Shown here one piece after another: positions 20,979-33,400 of a DNA stretch of 64,000 nt. Source of the DNA: Gnetum montanum (Eukaryota; Streptophyta; Gnetopsida; Gnetales; Gnetaceae). Numbering within the stretch: the stretch's first letter is position 1; each line of letters begins with the position of its first letter. The stretch is from contig MNCI01015611.1 in assembly GCA_015680685.1 (NCBI GenBank), positions 521,965 through 585,964 of the forward strand. The letters run 5' to 3'. Position numbers and translations under genes: made by a program. Under the pieces are notes generated by a model. It ran no database searches and was not told the DNA's origin. It saw nothing but the letters and a program-made list of their open reading frames with translations.

Positions 20979-22943
20979 CCTACTATTGATCAGCAGCAAC
21001 AAGCAGGACCTAGTAGCCAACCATAAGCTAAATAGTAGCAACAATAATAATAGCAATAACAAGAAGTACCACAGTCATCACCACAAGATTGTAGACCGTC
21101 CATGAGCCACTTGTAACAAATTTCAAAAACAATAAGTTGGGGAATAATGGAGCGGACCAATGTATACCAAGTACAAGAGATCTTTGTCAAGCTCACAATA
21201 TTCACAAATCCAGCCAATGGGTATGTGTCACTACAAGTAAGAGGAGAGGAAGATTGGACATGACAGATGTTTGAGAATGTTGCCTCATTCTAAGTTATGC
21301 TCAAAACTAGTGATGATGCCACAATTGTGATCATGCAACACAAAGATGCAATAGAAGCCACATTAAGAAATTGTTCAATGTTTCTGTTGTTCCACCAATC
21401 GACATTTTCGAAGCATAGGATGCTCAAATTCTTGTCGAAATCTCAATGACTCCTAGAGAGCATGAATATATTATGGATAAACTGCTATGGGTGGGCCAAG
21501 TAATGTAAAACCTTTTTGATATTCCAAATGATATCACTATAGTCCAATTTGATCTAATAGGCACAAAAGGAAAATTGATCATGGCCGAAACAAAAGCTAA
21601 ACACACAAAAAATAAAATGCATTGGTTATAAGTAGAGTTGGCAAATCTTAGAGCTAAAAGAAGAGAGCTTGCATATTTTGTGATGTCTGGCCAACTAGAA
21701 TAATTCAAAACTAATAATGTGAGGAAATTGATTGCCCACAATGTGTAAATGGAAAGAGAGAAGGAGAAGCCAGTGTGGGATGCATCAATGGTAGAAGCCC
21801 AGACATATGCACATGCCAAAGCACTCATCACCTTATAGGAGGAGAATAAACAATTAGTTGTTAACAATGCTCAGTTGACAAACATCGAAAAGTAGAAGAA
21901 TGTTGTTAAGGAGTGCATCCAATAGCTTAGAGAACAACTAGTCAGAGTCAACCAAGACATGAGTCGCTTGGCTCGAGAGAATAGAACCTTATCAATGGAA
22001 GAAGTTTGTGCCATCCACGAGAAGTTAGCAATCGAAATAAGCAAATGGGAAAATGAGGCTAGGAAGCACAAATGACTCAAGGAGCATTTTAGAAACCAAG
22101 TGAGCACGTATAAATAGATAAATAAAAATGAAATCCATATGGCAAAAGCCAAAGTCAGTTCCTTCCCTATGCAAAATTCAAATTCGCAACCCATCTTCGA
22201 TAGTTTAGCCCATGTTCACCAAGCATAAGTGAAAAACAAAGACCTGCAAATTGAAGACCTTACAAAATACATGGAGTTAGTGAATCTTTGCTATGCTAAC
22301 TTGGCCATGTTAACAACAAATAGGCCTTGGAATGAATTAGAGCAGCAGTTTATGCTATGTATGAGAAAGAGTTTGTCAACAGAAGGATGCATTACAAAAG
22401 TTACATGTGTAAAACTTTAAATTAGAAATTGTCAAACCCAACTACTATGGGAAAAAAGATGTAGCAACAAACCTAACACATTGCATGTATAATTATCAAG
22501 AACTCAAAAAGATGAGATGATAGCTTACAGCCTAGTACATGAAAGCAAACAATATCTTACTACAACTACCATAACCATGGGATGTACCCGCTCCATCCAA
22601 CATTGCACAATAAGCATGGATGGTACATGACCCAAGGATAGAGGAAGAGAAACTTTAGGCACTCCTCGATTGCTACTAATTCCAAAAGCCTAATGACAAA
22701 GGGAAGAAACTAATGAAAGATCCTCCACCACTTGAAACATGATCTACATCAAGCTACTTTAAATTTTGTTTTTTGTCTTATCATGTAACTGTGCCATGTT
22801 TTGTAAAAAGACCACTATGGCATTCTAAGTCATGTAAATAGTTAGTTAGTCATGTCAAGTCAAGTCTACCTTCCAATTTGTAAGGGACTCTATCGTCATT
22901 TTGTTTTAACTCAAGGATGTGTTTCCAGTTAGTCGTGGGGACA
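20979..22943 (+). pseudogene. Element D extra ORF remnant, 5' part lost
   Basis: Begins abruptly after the A LTR. 21220-22420 aligns with the coiled-coil part of the extra ORF in M (11300-10180) and B (47500-48560), in several frames: VIMQHKDA, ENRTLSMEEV, and at 22229-22330 LQIEDLTKYMELVNLCYANLAM. Stops are frequent. The end, near 22740, is followed by a spacer and the polypurine-like gtcgtggggacatgat at the LTR. The N-terminal half and everything upstream of it are gone. Confidence 0.7.
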
Positions 22944-23832
22944 TGATAAATTCAATTTTTGTTGCATTGCAATATCATATTTATAATATCGTAGCAATGT
23001 TCTTGTAAATACGATGCTGTCATCCATGCTATGTCATCGTTGATATGATGTCTTAGGATGCATGTAGCTCTATAAATACTGACACTTGGGCGCATGATCA
23101 ACAACTTTTTTCATTCCACCCTTAGTAGAACTCTTGCAGTTTGTTTTCTTAGTTAGCAATAGAGTGAATGTCCACAATGTGATGTTTAGCAATTGTGTGG
23201 AATCTTTATTCGAGTGAAATGTACTTAGGCATAGTTCATGACTAGAAATAAAAATTGAGATTGCTTCTTATCATTGCAGCATCCACTTAGTTTTACTGTT
23301 TTAGTTAAATTAACTTTCATGTTTACTTAGTTAACTCTTTACATTTTCAAAGTACTTTACTTTCCTTGTTTATTAGTAACACGGAATGAGTACAACTAGT
23401 TTTGAGTTAAGTGTAATCATTTGGTAATCCCAGTAGTGTTATTACTTGGTTTGCCCAATAGAATAACACTTGGTAACCAAGTAACGATTACATGAGCCTA
23501 AGGCGTGTATGGTAAAGCAAGACTGGATGCTCATCGTTGTAGGCTAGAATAGATTTACATTCTTGTCATTACTTAGACTTAGCATTTCACTTTGTTTCTA
23601 TTATGTTTATGCTTAGGAGTAAAATGAGCCTAACAACATCACATAACATATGCCTCACTGCGAGTGAAACCATACACTTAGACTTCACTAACTTAAGGTG
23701 AGAAGACAACAATCACAAATTTAACATCAATTACTAGCATAATACATTATCTATTTATGGATTATGATCTAGTTGTGCACTAGCACTCGTGACTTGTATG
23801 ATAGAGTGTTGGGATTACTCCACCACTCATCA
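22944..23832 (+). repeat. Element D 3' LTR (889 bp)
   Basis: TGATAA...TCATCA after a purine-rich gtcgtgggg. The U3 has AATATC/GATATG words and CTATAAATA near 23070. R-U5 resembles the other Ty3 LTRs. It is the last repeat before the gene. Confidence 0.82.
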
Positions 23833-24552
23833 GATATCTAAGTTGACTTCTCAACATTGAAATACTATTGCAATGATAACTTTTCCAAATCCAACTAGAG
23901 TTTCATTTTGTTCCAAAACCTAACATTTATTATTAGTGATTAAATTGTAAAATAATTCATTAATGTTAACTATCTTATTCTAAACCATAGACCGCATCAA
24001 TGAATACCAAATTAGTAGCTTAGGGAGTAATTATAATGATTCATGACTATTATTAAATCGGAAGTTAAAATTATAATTAAAGCAAAGGCTGAAAATCCTA
24101 TAAGCACGAAGCCAAAACAAGGTGAAAGAACCTACCAATTGTTAGGAAGACCATTTGATCACGGAGGAATAAGCACAGCAATTAATTTCCTATGACACAC
24201 CACCAACTATTCTTGGAGCTTTCAACAAACCTTGTAAAACACTCGGATTTTGTTACATACAAGTCAAGTGTGGGAGTCCACCTGCCCAAATAAATCTTTT
24301 CCTTATTATTGACGACATTTTCATAACGTTGCGTCGATGCCCAAAGCACCGCTGCTAGGGCCAGGGGCCCATTGTCAGGAGCATTGGATGACGTGGCCCA
24401 TATTGTGTGTATTACTAGTAACGGCCTTTCAAATTCAAAATTTAGTTCCTAATTCACACAGGCTGTAGCGACAGTGAAGCCTGCATATTTGTTTAAGACT
24501 ATTAGAATTCTAATAGTGATATGAGAATCATAAGAATTTGATATTTAAGGCC
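23833..24552 (+). promoter_or_regulatory. Upstream region of the GH3 gene
   Basis: Sequence between the D LTR and the start codon, with no repeat recognised. It contains a GC-richer stretch (24325-24400) with ATGACGTGGCC, an ACGT-core element of the kind bound by plant bZIP factors. No TATA box could be placed with confidence. Confidence 0.4.
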
Positions 24553-27500
24553 ATGATTCTGCGAGTAACTTCCACACTTTGTTTCATCGGTTTAGTGCTT
24601 TCTTTGGCTGCAATGTCTGCCCAATTTAGTTCCAGCAGAGCGGATTTGGATATCTACAGAGATCCTTCGTATTCAGTTGATGAAAGGATTGAAGATTTGC
24701 TTTCCAGAATGACTCTTGCAGAGAAAGTTGGGCAGATGACTCAGATTGAACGGGTTTGTGCAACTCCTGATGTGATCAAGGAATACGGAATAGGTGAGTT
24801 CATCATTTTGATCATGTGCCATGTTTCGTATCTGAAATGGGTTTTTGTTTTCAGGCGTTCTTGTTTTCAAATTTCAGGCCAAGAAAAGCATATTAATTTT
24901 ATGGAAATGGGTTGACTTCAATATTGCAATCAACCTGGTTTTGGGCTTTTCTTTATAAATGAATCTGTCAGGGTAGAGTAAGTGGAATGGGTTATTTTGA
25001 AAAATAGATTGTGTCATATTTGGAACGGGCTTCTTTTATTATACATTTTTGATTTGAAGAACTCATCAAAGTATCTAGCAAAAGGATTAGACCGGATTTA
25101 GCTTTGCAGGTCTCCTGGGTCATTTCTTTTTTTAAATAAGATTTGTGTGTTTTTGACATGGAATGCTTATCAACGAAAGCCGCCGATTACACAACCCATG
25201 ATCGAGCAATTGACAAGTGACTGAAAGATTTGTATGTTTCAGGAAGCATTTTGAATGGAGGTGGAAGTTGGCCTGCACCAAATGCTTCTCCAAGCATGTG
25301 GGCTGACATGGTTGATGGGTTTCAGAATGCTGCAATGAGTACTCGGTTGGGTATTCCTTTGATTTTTGGAACAGATGCTGTTCATGGACATAACAATGTT
25401 TATGGTGCAACTATTTTTCCCCATAACATAGGTCTTGGGGCAACCAGGTACATATTCTCCTGAAGATATAGTCCTCTGAAACTGTTTCTTTTCTGCTTTT
25501 CTCTAATGGAAGCCTCTTGGACGTGTAGGGATCCTGATTTGTTAAAGAGAATAGGTGCCGCCACAGCACTGGAAGTTAGGGCTACAGGTGTTCCATATGC
25601 ATTTTCTCCTTGTGTAGCGGTAAGTAATTAGCTGCGGAAGTTTTCCAATTTCAACTGCTTATTCATACATCCTATTCATGATTTGAGCCATGACCTGTTC
25701 AGCTGCTTGAGCCTTGACCTGTTCAGCTGCTATTGGTAATATGCTTTATTTCTTTAATGATAAAAGTTAGGAATTAAAGTCTTCTGGTGCTTCTCCTTTT
25801 CTGAAATGGCTACACTGCAATGACTACATGCCAATCCATATATTTCTTTATTCCTTTGGTAGGGTAGGTATTTATCCATTTAGTAGAATATGCTAATGTC
25901 GTGCATGTTGAGTGCGAATAATCCCAATATCTCTTTCACGCTTTAACTGTTCCACCCATTTTCTATGTGCATCATTTATTCCTACGCATGTCCAAAACAA
26001 TGGCTCCTCAGTGAGAAAAACTTTTTGGTCCTTGTATTATTAGAAATCTAGCGTGACAAGCAATTCGTCTCTGGATCCTTTGATACTTATTCAATTATCA
26101 TAAAGCAGGTCTGCAGGGATCCAAGGTGGGGAAGGTGCTACGAGAGCTATAGTGAAAACACAAAAGTGGTCAGACACATGACAGACATTGTATTCGGTTT
26201 ACAGGGAACCCCACCCCCAGGATATCCAAGTGGTCTACCTTATGTGGCAGGAGGGTATGTTGTGTAAGATTTCTTCTGTCTAACTTGTTCTTTCTGGCTA
26301 TTAACAAAAGCATGGATGTTTTGCCCACTGTCTTTGCAGATCAAATGTTGTGGCCTGTGCAAAGCATTTCGTAGGTGATGGAGGAACAGAGAGAGGAATA
26401 AATGAACACAATACTTTGGCAGATTTCAGTACACTTTATGATATTCATTTAATCCCTTATGTGGATGCTTTAGAGAAAGGGGTATCTACTATAATGGCAT
26501 CTTATTCAAGTTGGAATGGAGTAAAAATGCATGCCAACTATTACCTTTTGACCCAACTCTTAAAAACTCAGTTGAATTTCAAGGTAAACAGATCTATGTT
26601 CATCCAAACAACGTTTTTGCTTGTTTAAGCTTTGTTAAAAAAAATAACCTAGGGCATATTCTTGTCATTTCAATGTGAAGACTCAAACTTGCAGTCTCTA
26701 TAGTGATTAACATGTCTTTTGATTATGTCTGTCAGGGTTTTGTAATTTCAGACTGGGAAGCAATAGACCGGATCACATCACCTCCAAAGTCTGATTACAA
26801 CTTCAGTGTTCTGGCTTCTATCAGTGCTGGCATCGATATGGTAGTAGCCTTAAACAATTTTTATACTTGGTTTGCCTTTTTGGGTGTCCCCTTATATTAA
26901 TGGTTATTATCTAATCATTATTCTCTAATGTGGTGTGTCACTAATTTCTAAGACATGAAACTTCTATTTGCAGGTGATGGTACCTTTCGACTTTAAAACT
27001 TTCATAACTGCTCTGACATCACTGGTGAACTCAAACGAGATTCCAATGAGTAGAATAGACGATGCTGTGAGGAGAATTTTAAGAGTAAAGTTCATAGCTG
27101 GTCTTTTTCAGAAACCATTTGCTGATAGGTCGTTGTTAGGTGTGGTTGGAAGTCCGGTAGGCATAAAGCCGTCCTCAGAATGCTTTGGTTTTACTTGATC
27201 TTGCAATTATAATTTTAGCAACCAATCAGTTGTTTGAGTTCCAACTGATTTTCTTTCTAATTTCAGGCTCACAGAGAACTTGCTAGGGAGGCTGTTCGAA
27301 AGTCACTGGTTCTGCTGAAGAACGGCAAGAGATCAGGAAAGCCACTTTTGCCTTTGAGTAAGAATGCCTCCAAAATACTGGTAACAGGAAGCCATGCAGA
27401 CAACCTGGGATATCAATGTGGAGGTTGGACTATAACTTGGAATGGATCGAGTGGTGCAATCACAACAGGTGATATAAGAATACCTTACATTGCTTGATAT

Positions 27501-28113
27501 TGGATTTTAAAAAAACAACATAGCACAATTGATCCCACTTTCCAGTTCAAGTGACTCACATATTGACATTATGAACCACAACAATTTGAACATTTTTGCA
27601 GGTATCACCATTCTTGAAGCTGTGAAATCAACTGTTAGCGATGCCACACAGGTGGTATTTGAGGAAAAACCAGATACCGAGTTCCTGAAAAAGAACAAAG
27701 GATTTGATTACATAATTGCAGTGATAGGAGAACCTCCCTATGTTGAATCAGCTGGGGATAATGCCACTCTGACAATACCATTAGGAGGCATAGATATCAT
27801 CAACACCCTGTGCAGCAATGAAGATGGTATCCCTTGTCTTGTAATCATGATCTCAGGCAGGCCTTTGGTGTTGGAGCCTTATATTAACAAGATGGATGCG
27901 TTTGTAGCAGCCTGGCTACCTGGAGCTGAGGGTCATGGTATCACAGATGTCATTTTTGGAGACTTTGATTTCCATGGCAAACTTCCCAGAACATGGTTCA
28001 GAAATGTAGATCAGCTGCCTATGAATGTTGGGGACAAACATTATGATCCACTCTTCCCTTTCGGTTTTGGCTTGAGTATGAAATCCCAACTTCAATCTCA
28101 CAGTTCTGATTAA
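24553..28113 (+). CDS. GH3 beta-glucosidase / exo-beta-1,3(1,4)-glucanase, nine exons, 642 aa
   Basis: Secreted family 3 glycoside hydrolase that removes glucose from the non-reducing ends of beta-glucans, acting in the cell wall. Exons, all with GT-AG introns: 24553-24793, 25243-25447, 25529-25619, 26109-26254, 26340-26583, 26736-26840, 26974-27156, 27267-27468, 27602-28113; the sum is 1929 nt with no stop. The ATG at 24553 begins a signal peptide ([20 protein letters not shown]). Domain 1 (TIM barrel): [43 protein letters not shown]. Nucleophile Asp315 is in [11 protein letters not shown]. The second domain holds [22 protein letters not shown] and acid/base Glu521 in PYVESAGDN. The 206-residue spacing equals that of the barley exoglucanase pair (285/491). 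C-terminal LPRTWF and [13 protein letters not shown] are typical of the plant clade. Length is as expected; substrate preference is unproven. Confidence 0.95.
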
Positions 28114-28191
28114 ACAATAGCATTAGAAAGTTGTGTATCTATGACAGGGCTACTGTAAGCTATTAAGCTATTAGGGGAATGAATTCATGTA

Positions 28192-28197
28192 AATAAA
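28192..28197 (+). terminator. Candidate polyadenylation signal of the GH3 gene
   Basis: AATAAA 78 bases after the stop codon, the first such hexamer downstream and in a typical position. Confidence 0.55.
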
Positions 28198-30133
28198 AGC
28201 ATTATTAAGCAAAATGAAATTGACCAAGTTCATTCACTTCACTTGGGCTCAAATTAACAGGGGTGTTTAAAGGGAATACTATGATCAGTAGCATGCCTGG
28301 AAACGGCATGAAGAGATCTTCTTTGTACAGCTTTATAACTTCAATGGGTGAATTGTGGTACTTAACCAAAGAATGAGAGGAATACTTTTTTAAAGCAAAT
28401 GCTTTACATATTGAAATTCGTTATTCAAGTAAATATTGGATTACTTGGCGAGATAAGAGGTACGTCTAAAGTGGGCCTGCTGGTGACAGCCGATTGACAT
28501 TAGAGCTTAGCGAATGTTATTAAATGTGTTTATCCTAACCATAAAAGTTCTCTTTTCTGGTTTACCCAGTGAAAAAGAATTATATATTTAAAGTTTATGC
28601 ATCGGTAGTTATAAAATTTAAATATTATAATTTCAGTCCAGAAATACAACTATGTTTATGGCTTATACTTTAGGGTGTACAGCACCTGAAAGAATGACTA
28701 CGAAGTATACTGGTAATCTCTTCCTTCACAAGATAATAAGCTTACTTGAGCTGCCTCTTAATACTCTAAGATAGTTCCAAACTTATTAAAATGCAAATGC
28801 ACTCAAATTTTTTTCTCTAAGTTTTAATATAGATTTCTCTCACATGCTACATGCACTTGAATTCTACTATGTAGATATTTTTAAATTTAATTAAACATTT
28901 TTTAATAGTTTGAATAAAGGCTCATCTGGAAGTCCAAAAGCTGATTACACAGTCAACTAAATCACAGACAACTGGAAATTCCAGGAAACTAGAAAATAAG
29001 AATAGAGGCCCTACAAAAGTGGAGCTTAAGGAGGTTCCAGTACAGAACAAAAGAAGGTCTTGCATACTAACCAATTAAAAATTAAATGTATCAACAATGA
29101 TTATAATGAAATTTTATAATATTTTATTATAACAATAAATTGGCTATACAATTATTCCTAAAGAATTACAGAAAGCACATATGGCTTATTTTATATCTCA
29201 CAAACTATTCATCTTTCCTCAACATATCATAGTATTAGTTTTCATAATGCTCCTTGGAAAATGATTTGTATATTATGCAGGTAACATTATAGAAATACTT
29301 GATAATGAAGCTATGAGTCCACCTTTAAAAATGGATATGGCCATCATCATCTTAGCCTTATCTAATGATTTATAATATATATCTATTATTTCACCAAGAG
29401 TGAATCTTTTTCTTTTCCAAATTAATAAATTCCTAGAATAGATACATTAAGAATTGATTTTCATATTGAAAAAAATTAAAACCAGTGTTAAATAGTTCTT
29501 TCTATTGTAGTAGTTGAGCCTTAAATTTTGTTGTTGAGCCATTACATATCCATAATAATTCTAATGAAAAAGTTCATCTCTTGGCCAATGTAATGACGAT
29601 AATAATTATTTACTTTTTGTGACAAAGTCTAGCCAAGTAGTAGTTGGTCTCAACCAAAATTATAAAATTTAAGAAAGAAAAGGATATGAAGGAGATCATT
29701 GAGGTTTATTTTGAGTGGTAAGGCATTAGGTTAGCTATATATTTTTATATTTTGGCCAAGAGGATCTTTTCTATTTATGAAAATGAAATCTTGTAATTAG
29801 GAATTCCCATGACCAAATAGCTTCTTCCACATCCTTACTTGTATTATGATTAATTTATATTATTTATTATAACCACAAAGCTCCCTTAGATGTTATGACT
29901 AAAAAAATTATTGATTATGACCAATAAGCTTCCTCTTGGCATTATGACCAAAAAAAAACATTAATAGCCAAGAAACTCTCCCTAGACTACGGTAACAAAT
30001 TCAATCCTTTTGAGCCATTTTACCCTAGAGGAGAAGTATCATTGAAATTTTTTTATTACAAAAGAAGATCATTTTCAAAAGCTTCCCATCTTTAGTCAAG
30101 GGCATCGATGTTTCTATCATGGCATAACAACAG

Positions 30134-30160
30134 AATAATAATAATAATAATAATAATAAA
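30134..30160. repeat. (AAT)n microsatellite
   Basis: About nine uninterrupted AAT units. A similar but separate AAT run is in the element E leader (31209-31229 and 31629-31647). Confidence 0.9.
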
Positions 30161-30226
30161 TATACATGGACACAATGTCATGTTGATGTATATGCTTATG
30201 AAATTCAATGCATGGTGTTAGCTATG

Positions 30227-31099
30227 TGATGAAATATCAATAAGACAGGCTATGTCGATGTACACCTCTCAACACAACTTTGTTGACATATCTTAGGATG
30301 CATGGATGCAAGTACGTCGATGCTAATGTAGGCATTGCCTATATAAATGCACACTCCCCTTGCATTTATGACACCTTTTGGTCATTTCCTTAGCTAAACT
30401 GTTACAATTTCTCTCCAAAAAAGTTGGAATATTTTTCTTTGAGTTCCCACAACATGGATTAAAGTGATTGTCCAATAGTTTATTCGAGTGCATCTGTACT
30501 TGAACACATTTTCATGAATGAAAATCAAAGCCAAGATTTCTTCTATCCATTGTAGCTCTTGGACTAGCATAAATCTACTTTCAAGAATTTACTTTTTTGT
30601 TATTAAGCAATTAATATCATCTTTCATAAGCAACATAAGTACTACCACTTCAAGCATAATATATTAGTGCTTAATAATTCCAGTAGTAGATACTTGACAT
30701 GCCTAATAGGATACACTTGGTAACCTAATAGCTTTAATATATGTTCAGGATATGTACAAAAAGTGGGAACAAATACTCTATGTTAGGATAGTTAGTTTAT
30801 TAAGTAACTAATTAATTAATTAATTTTAATACTAAATCTTTATTTACTTAATCATTTAGCAAGCAAGTAGGAGAAAATAATAAAAAGTATAAAAATAAAT
30901 ATCTTATGCCCTAACCATACTTAATCATATATATATATTAACACAAGTGTGGATTAGGAAGACAATGACTAACAACTACATAATTCATTATCTAGGAATA
31001 TTGGCCACTTAGGTAAATAAGTCTACAAAATTCAACTAAATCACATGTATGTGCTAGTCATTCATATGATTGAGCATAGGAAATACCTATTGCTCATCA
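30227..31099 (+). repeat. Element E 5' LTR (873 bp)
   Basis: TGATGA...TCATCA with CCTATATAAATGC near 30340 as TATA box. R-U5 is related to the other Ty3 LTRs; U3 is its own. Followed by a decayed primer-binding site. Confidence 0.85.
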
Positions 31100-31100
31100 T

Positions 31101-31118
31101 TAACATCATTATCGAGGA
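31101..31118 (+). other. Element E primer-binding site, decayed
   Basis: taacatcattatcgagga, counterpart of tggtgccattgccgagga in B. A second copy lies in the duplicated segment near 31518-31542. Confidence 0.6.
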
Positions 31119-31258
31119 CTTAGTTTATATAAGTACACTAAGTATTATTAAATAACGAATCCATATAAAGAAGTTGTAAGGAAAACATAATAAATTATAT
31201 TTCAAATAAAATAATAATAATAATAATATTCTATCAATACACACTTTATCAAAATCAC

Positions 31259-31301
31259 TGATGAGACGCGGTTTGCGTCGGCCGCGATATCGCGTACGCG
31301 N
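31259..31301 (+). mobile_element. First 42 bp of a young M-type Ty3 LTR, cut by an assembly gap (N at 31301)
   Basis: TGATGAG... continues with an inverted repeat (gacgcggtttgcgtc, 31265-31279) and then CGCGATATCGCG and TACGCG (31283-31300). These are the U3 words of element M before decay: every CG is intact here, whereas M has TG or CA. The single N follows within what would be a longer perfect palindrome. It is inserted in the element E leader after atcac. Confidence 0.75.
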
Positions 31302-31675
31302 TTAAAAGCATAAAAATAAATATCTTATGCCCTAACCATACTTAATCATATATATAGATTAACACAAGTGTGGATTAGGAAGACAATGACTAACAACTAC
31401 ATAATTCACTATCTAGGAATATTGGCCACTTAGGTAAATAAGTCTACAAAATTCAACTAAATCACATGTATGTGCTAGTCATTCATATGATTGAGTGTAG
31501 GAAATACCTATTGCTCATCATTAACATCATTATCGAGGACTTAGTTTATATAAGTACACTAAGTATTATTAAATAATGAATCCATATAAAGAAGTTGTAA
31601 GGAAAACATAATAAATTATTCAAATAAAATAATAATAATAATAATATTTTATCAAACACACTTTATCAAAATCAC
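31302..31675 (+). repeat. Second copy of 30881-31258 after the gap
   Basis: Repeats the end of the E LTR, the primer-binding site and the leader with a handful of differences in about 375 bases (for example aataacg/aataatg and gagcatagg/gagtgtagg), then runs without interruption through atcac into the gag start. It is the uninterrupted version of the site into which the young LTR was inserted, most simply the other haplotype. Confidence 0.8.
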
Positions 31676-31679
31676 TAAA

Positions 31680-33400
31680 ATGGCTTCTTCTTAGAGGAAT
31701 GATTCAGTTCCACATGTCAATGATTCTAATCAATAGCTTGACAAATCCAAAAGGACTATTAGTTAAAAACCTCAATAGCTAAAAGTGGTCTATGTCCATA
31801 TGGATCTTTACTATCTAGATTTTACTTTCATTCTTCATTAGGATGAATAGCTATACTGGAGGGATATGAAGGGTAACATTTTGTTACCTCCTAATTAGTC
31901 TATTCCTTCAATGCTCATGGCCAATCTCTTGAAGCTAGGAATTGAATCATCAGGCCTAAAGTATGAAGTAATAAACCATACCTCTAGAGACTATCAACCA
32001 ACAGATGCTTCGTTTAAAAAATATTAACACATGGAAGCATGTTATGAAGCCTCCAAGAGTAACAAGGTCTTGACACCATTATTTCTATAGTCAAAAAAAA
32101 ATTCTTGGATTTTTCTCAAGGCAATCTCAACATCAAGATTCTCCTCCTTTTAGTAAGAAAAACACATTTTACCAATGATTCTAATCAACCTTGAAGAATA
32201 ACTAGGATGAGGAGATGACAAAGTCCAAGACTAGAAGAACTTCAAGGCAACAATCTCCTAGCCATTCATCAAAAGAAAAGGAAAGAGAGAAGAAGAAGGA
32301 ATAATCAAAGAACCATAGGAGAAGGACTACTAGGCACCACTCTCCTATCACTCCACCTTCACCATCCTTCCTATCATCAAACTCTGACAGGAAGGACTGT
32401 GGCTGAGAGTGAAGGAGGGATGATTAGATCTAAGATGGAGATGATCAAAAATCCCATCATAGTAATAGGAAAAGAAAGTATAGTCAACTACAACAGGAAG
32501 AGGAGCATCATTAGGAATGAAGGTACAATAAGTCACGTCATAGGGGATATAGCCATGATAGAGATTACTATGAACACAATGACTATGATGAAGCATTGCT
32601 TGCTATAAGGAACATGCTTAGCATTTTGGAAGTTGTTCAAATTCCTACCAAGCATCAAAGAGATAATAGAATTAAATGGCATGACATGAATAATATCCCT
32701 AAATTTGAAGGATGATATAATGCTAATCCACAACATCATTTACAAGTCTTCCACGATGTTTGTGCCTTATAGAATATTGAAAATGAATGACAAAAACTTA
32801 AATTATTCCCAAGGATACTCATTAAAAAAGTTGAAACTTGGTACCATTCCTTGGAGCCAAAATCCATTCATAGATGAAGTACAATGCTAGAACTTTTTAA
32901 TGATAAATACCAAATGTACTCTAGGGTGTTCAACCTAAGAAAAAAAATTAAGGATAGAAACAAGGTAATCATGAATCCTTAGATGCAATCTTGAGAAGGC
33001 ATTACTTTCTCTTACATCGATGCCTAGGCCATGAGTTTTCTCAAATGGAGCAACTTCACCACATAGTAGATGGACTCTTAAACAAACTAGAGAAACTCTT
33101 GGAGTCTATGCCCAAGGGAGACTTTTAGAAATGAGAATCCATGAGATCCAAAGGCTAATTGATTAGGTGGCATATGAAGAAGGGAAGCTTTAAAAGCAAG
33201 AAGTGAGAGGAATACAACATGAACCCCTCCATTTGTAAAAGGAAAGTATCTTTCTGTGATTTAGAGGAGGAAGCACTACTAGATAAAGTGGTACAAAGGA
33301 AAACCTTGCTAATTAAGAAGTCTGTTATGAAACTTTTAGAATGACTTTAAGATGGTTGAGGGGAACAAAGGTTGTAAGAACTCAAGCAGTGTCCATAGTT
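31680..33400 (+). pseudogene. Element E gag remnant
   Basis: ATG 31680 opens MASSS, as in A and C. It has the same architecture as the B gag: YHSLEPKSIH near 32843, and HHLQVFHDVCAL with a stop then NIENE near 32733. Protein quality is poor, with stops in every frame. The end is uncertain; no CxIC motif or pol was recognised after it. Confidence 0.65.

Larger units (their letters stand above)
28114..30226. other. Intergenic DNA downstream of the GH3 gene
   Basis: AT-rich, with no readable coding region and no LTR that could be recognised. An AAT trinucleotide run lies at 30134-30160. The last 60 bases before the E LTR (30165-30226) hold GATGTATATGC/AATGCATGG words like a Ty3 U3, which may be a fragment of another LTR. 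Confidence 0.5.

Noticed and set aside
24538-24552. Upstream extension of the GH3 start by five codons
   Set aside because: The codon at 24538 is TTG; the first in-frame ATG is 24553 and directly begins a good signal peptide.
32399-32608. A Met/Ile-rich small protein near 32399
   Set aside because: It is an out-of-frame reading of the element E gag, Ser/Arg-rich in the true frame.
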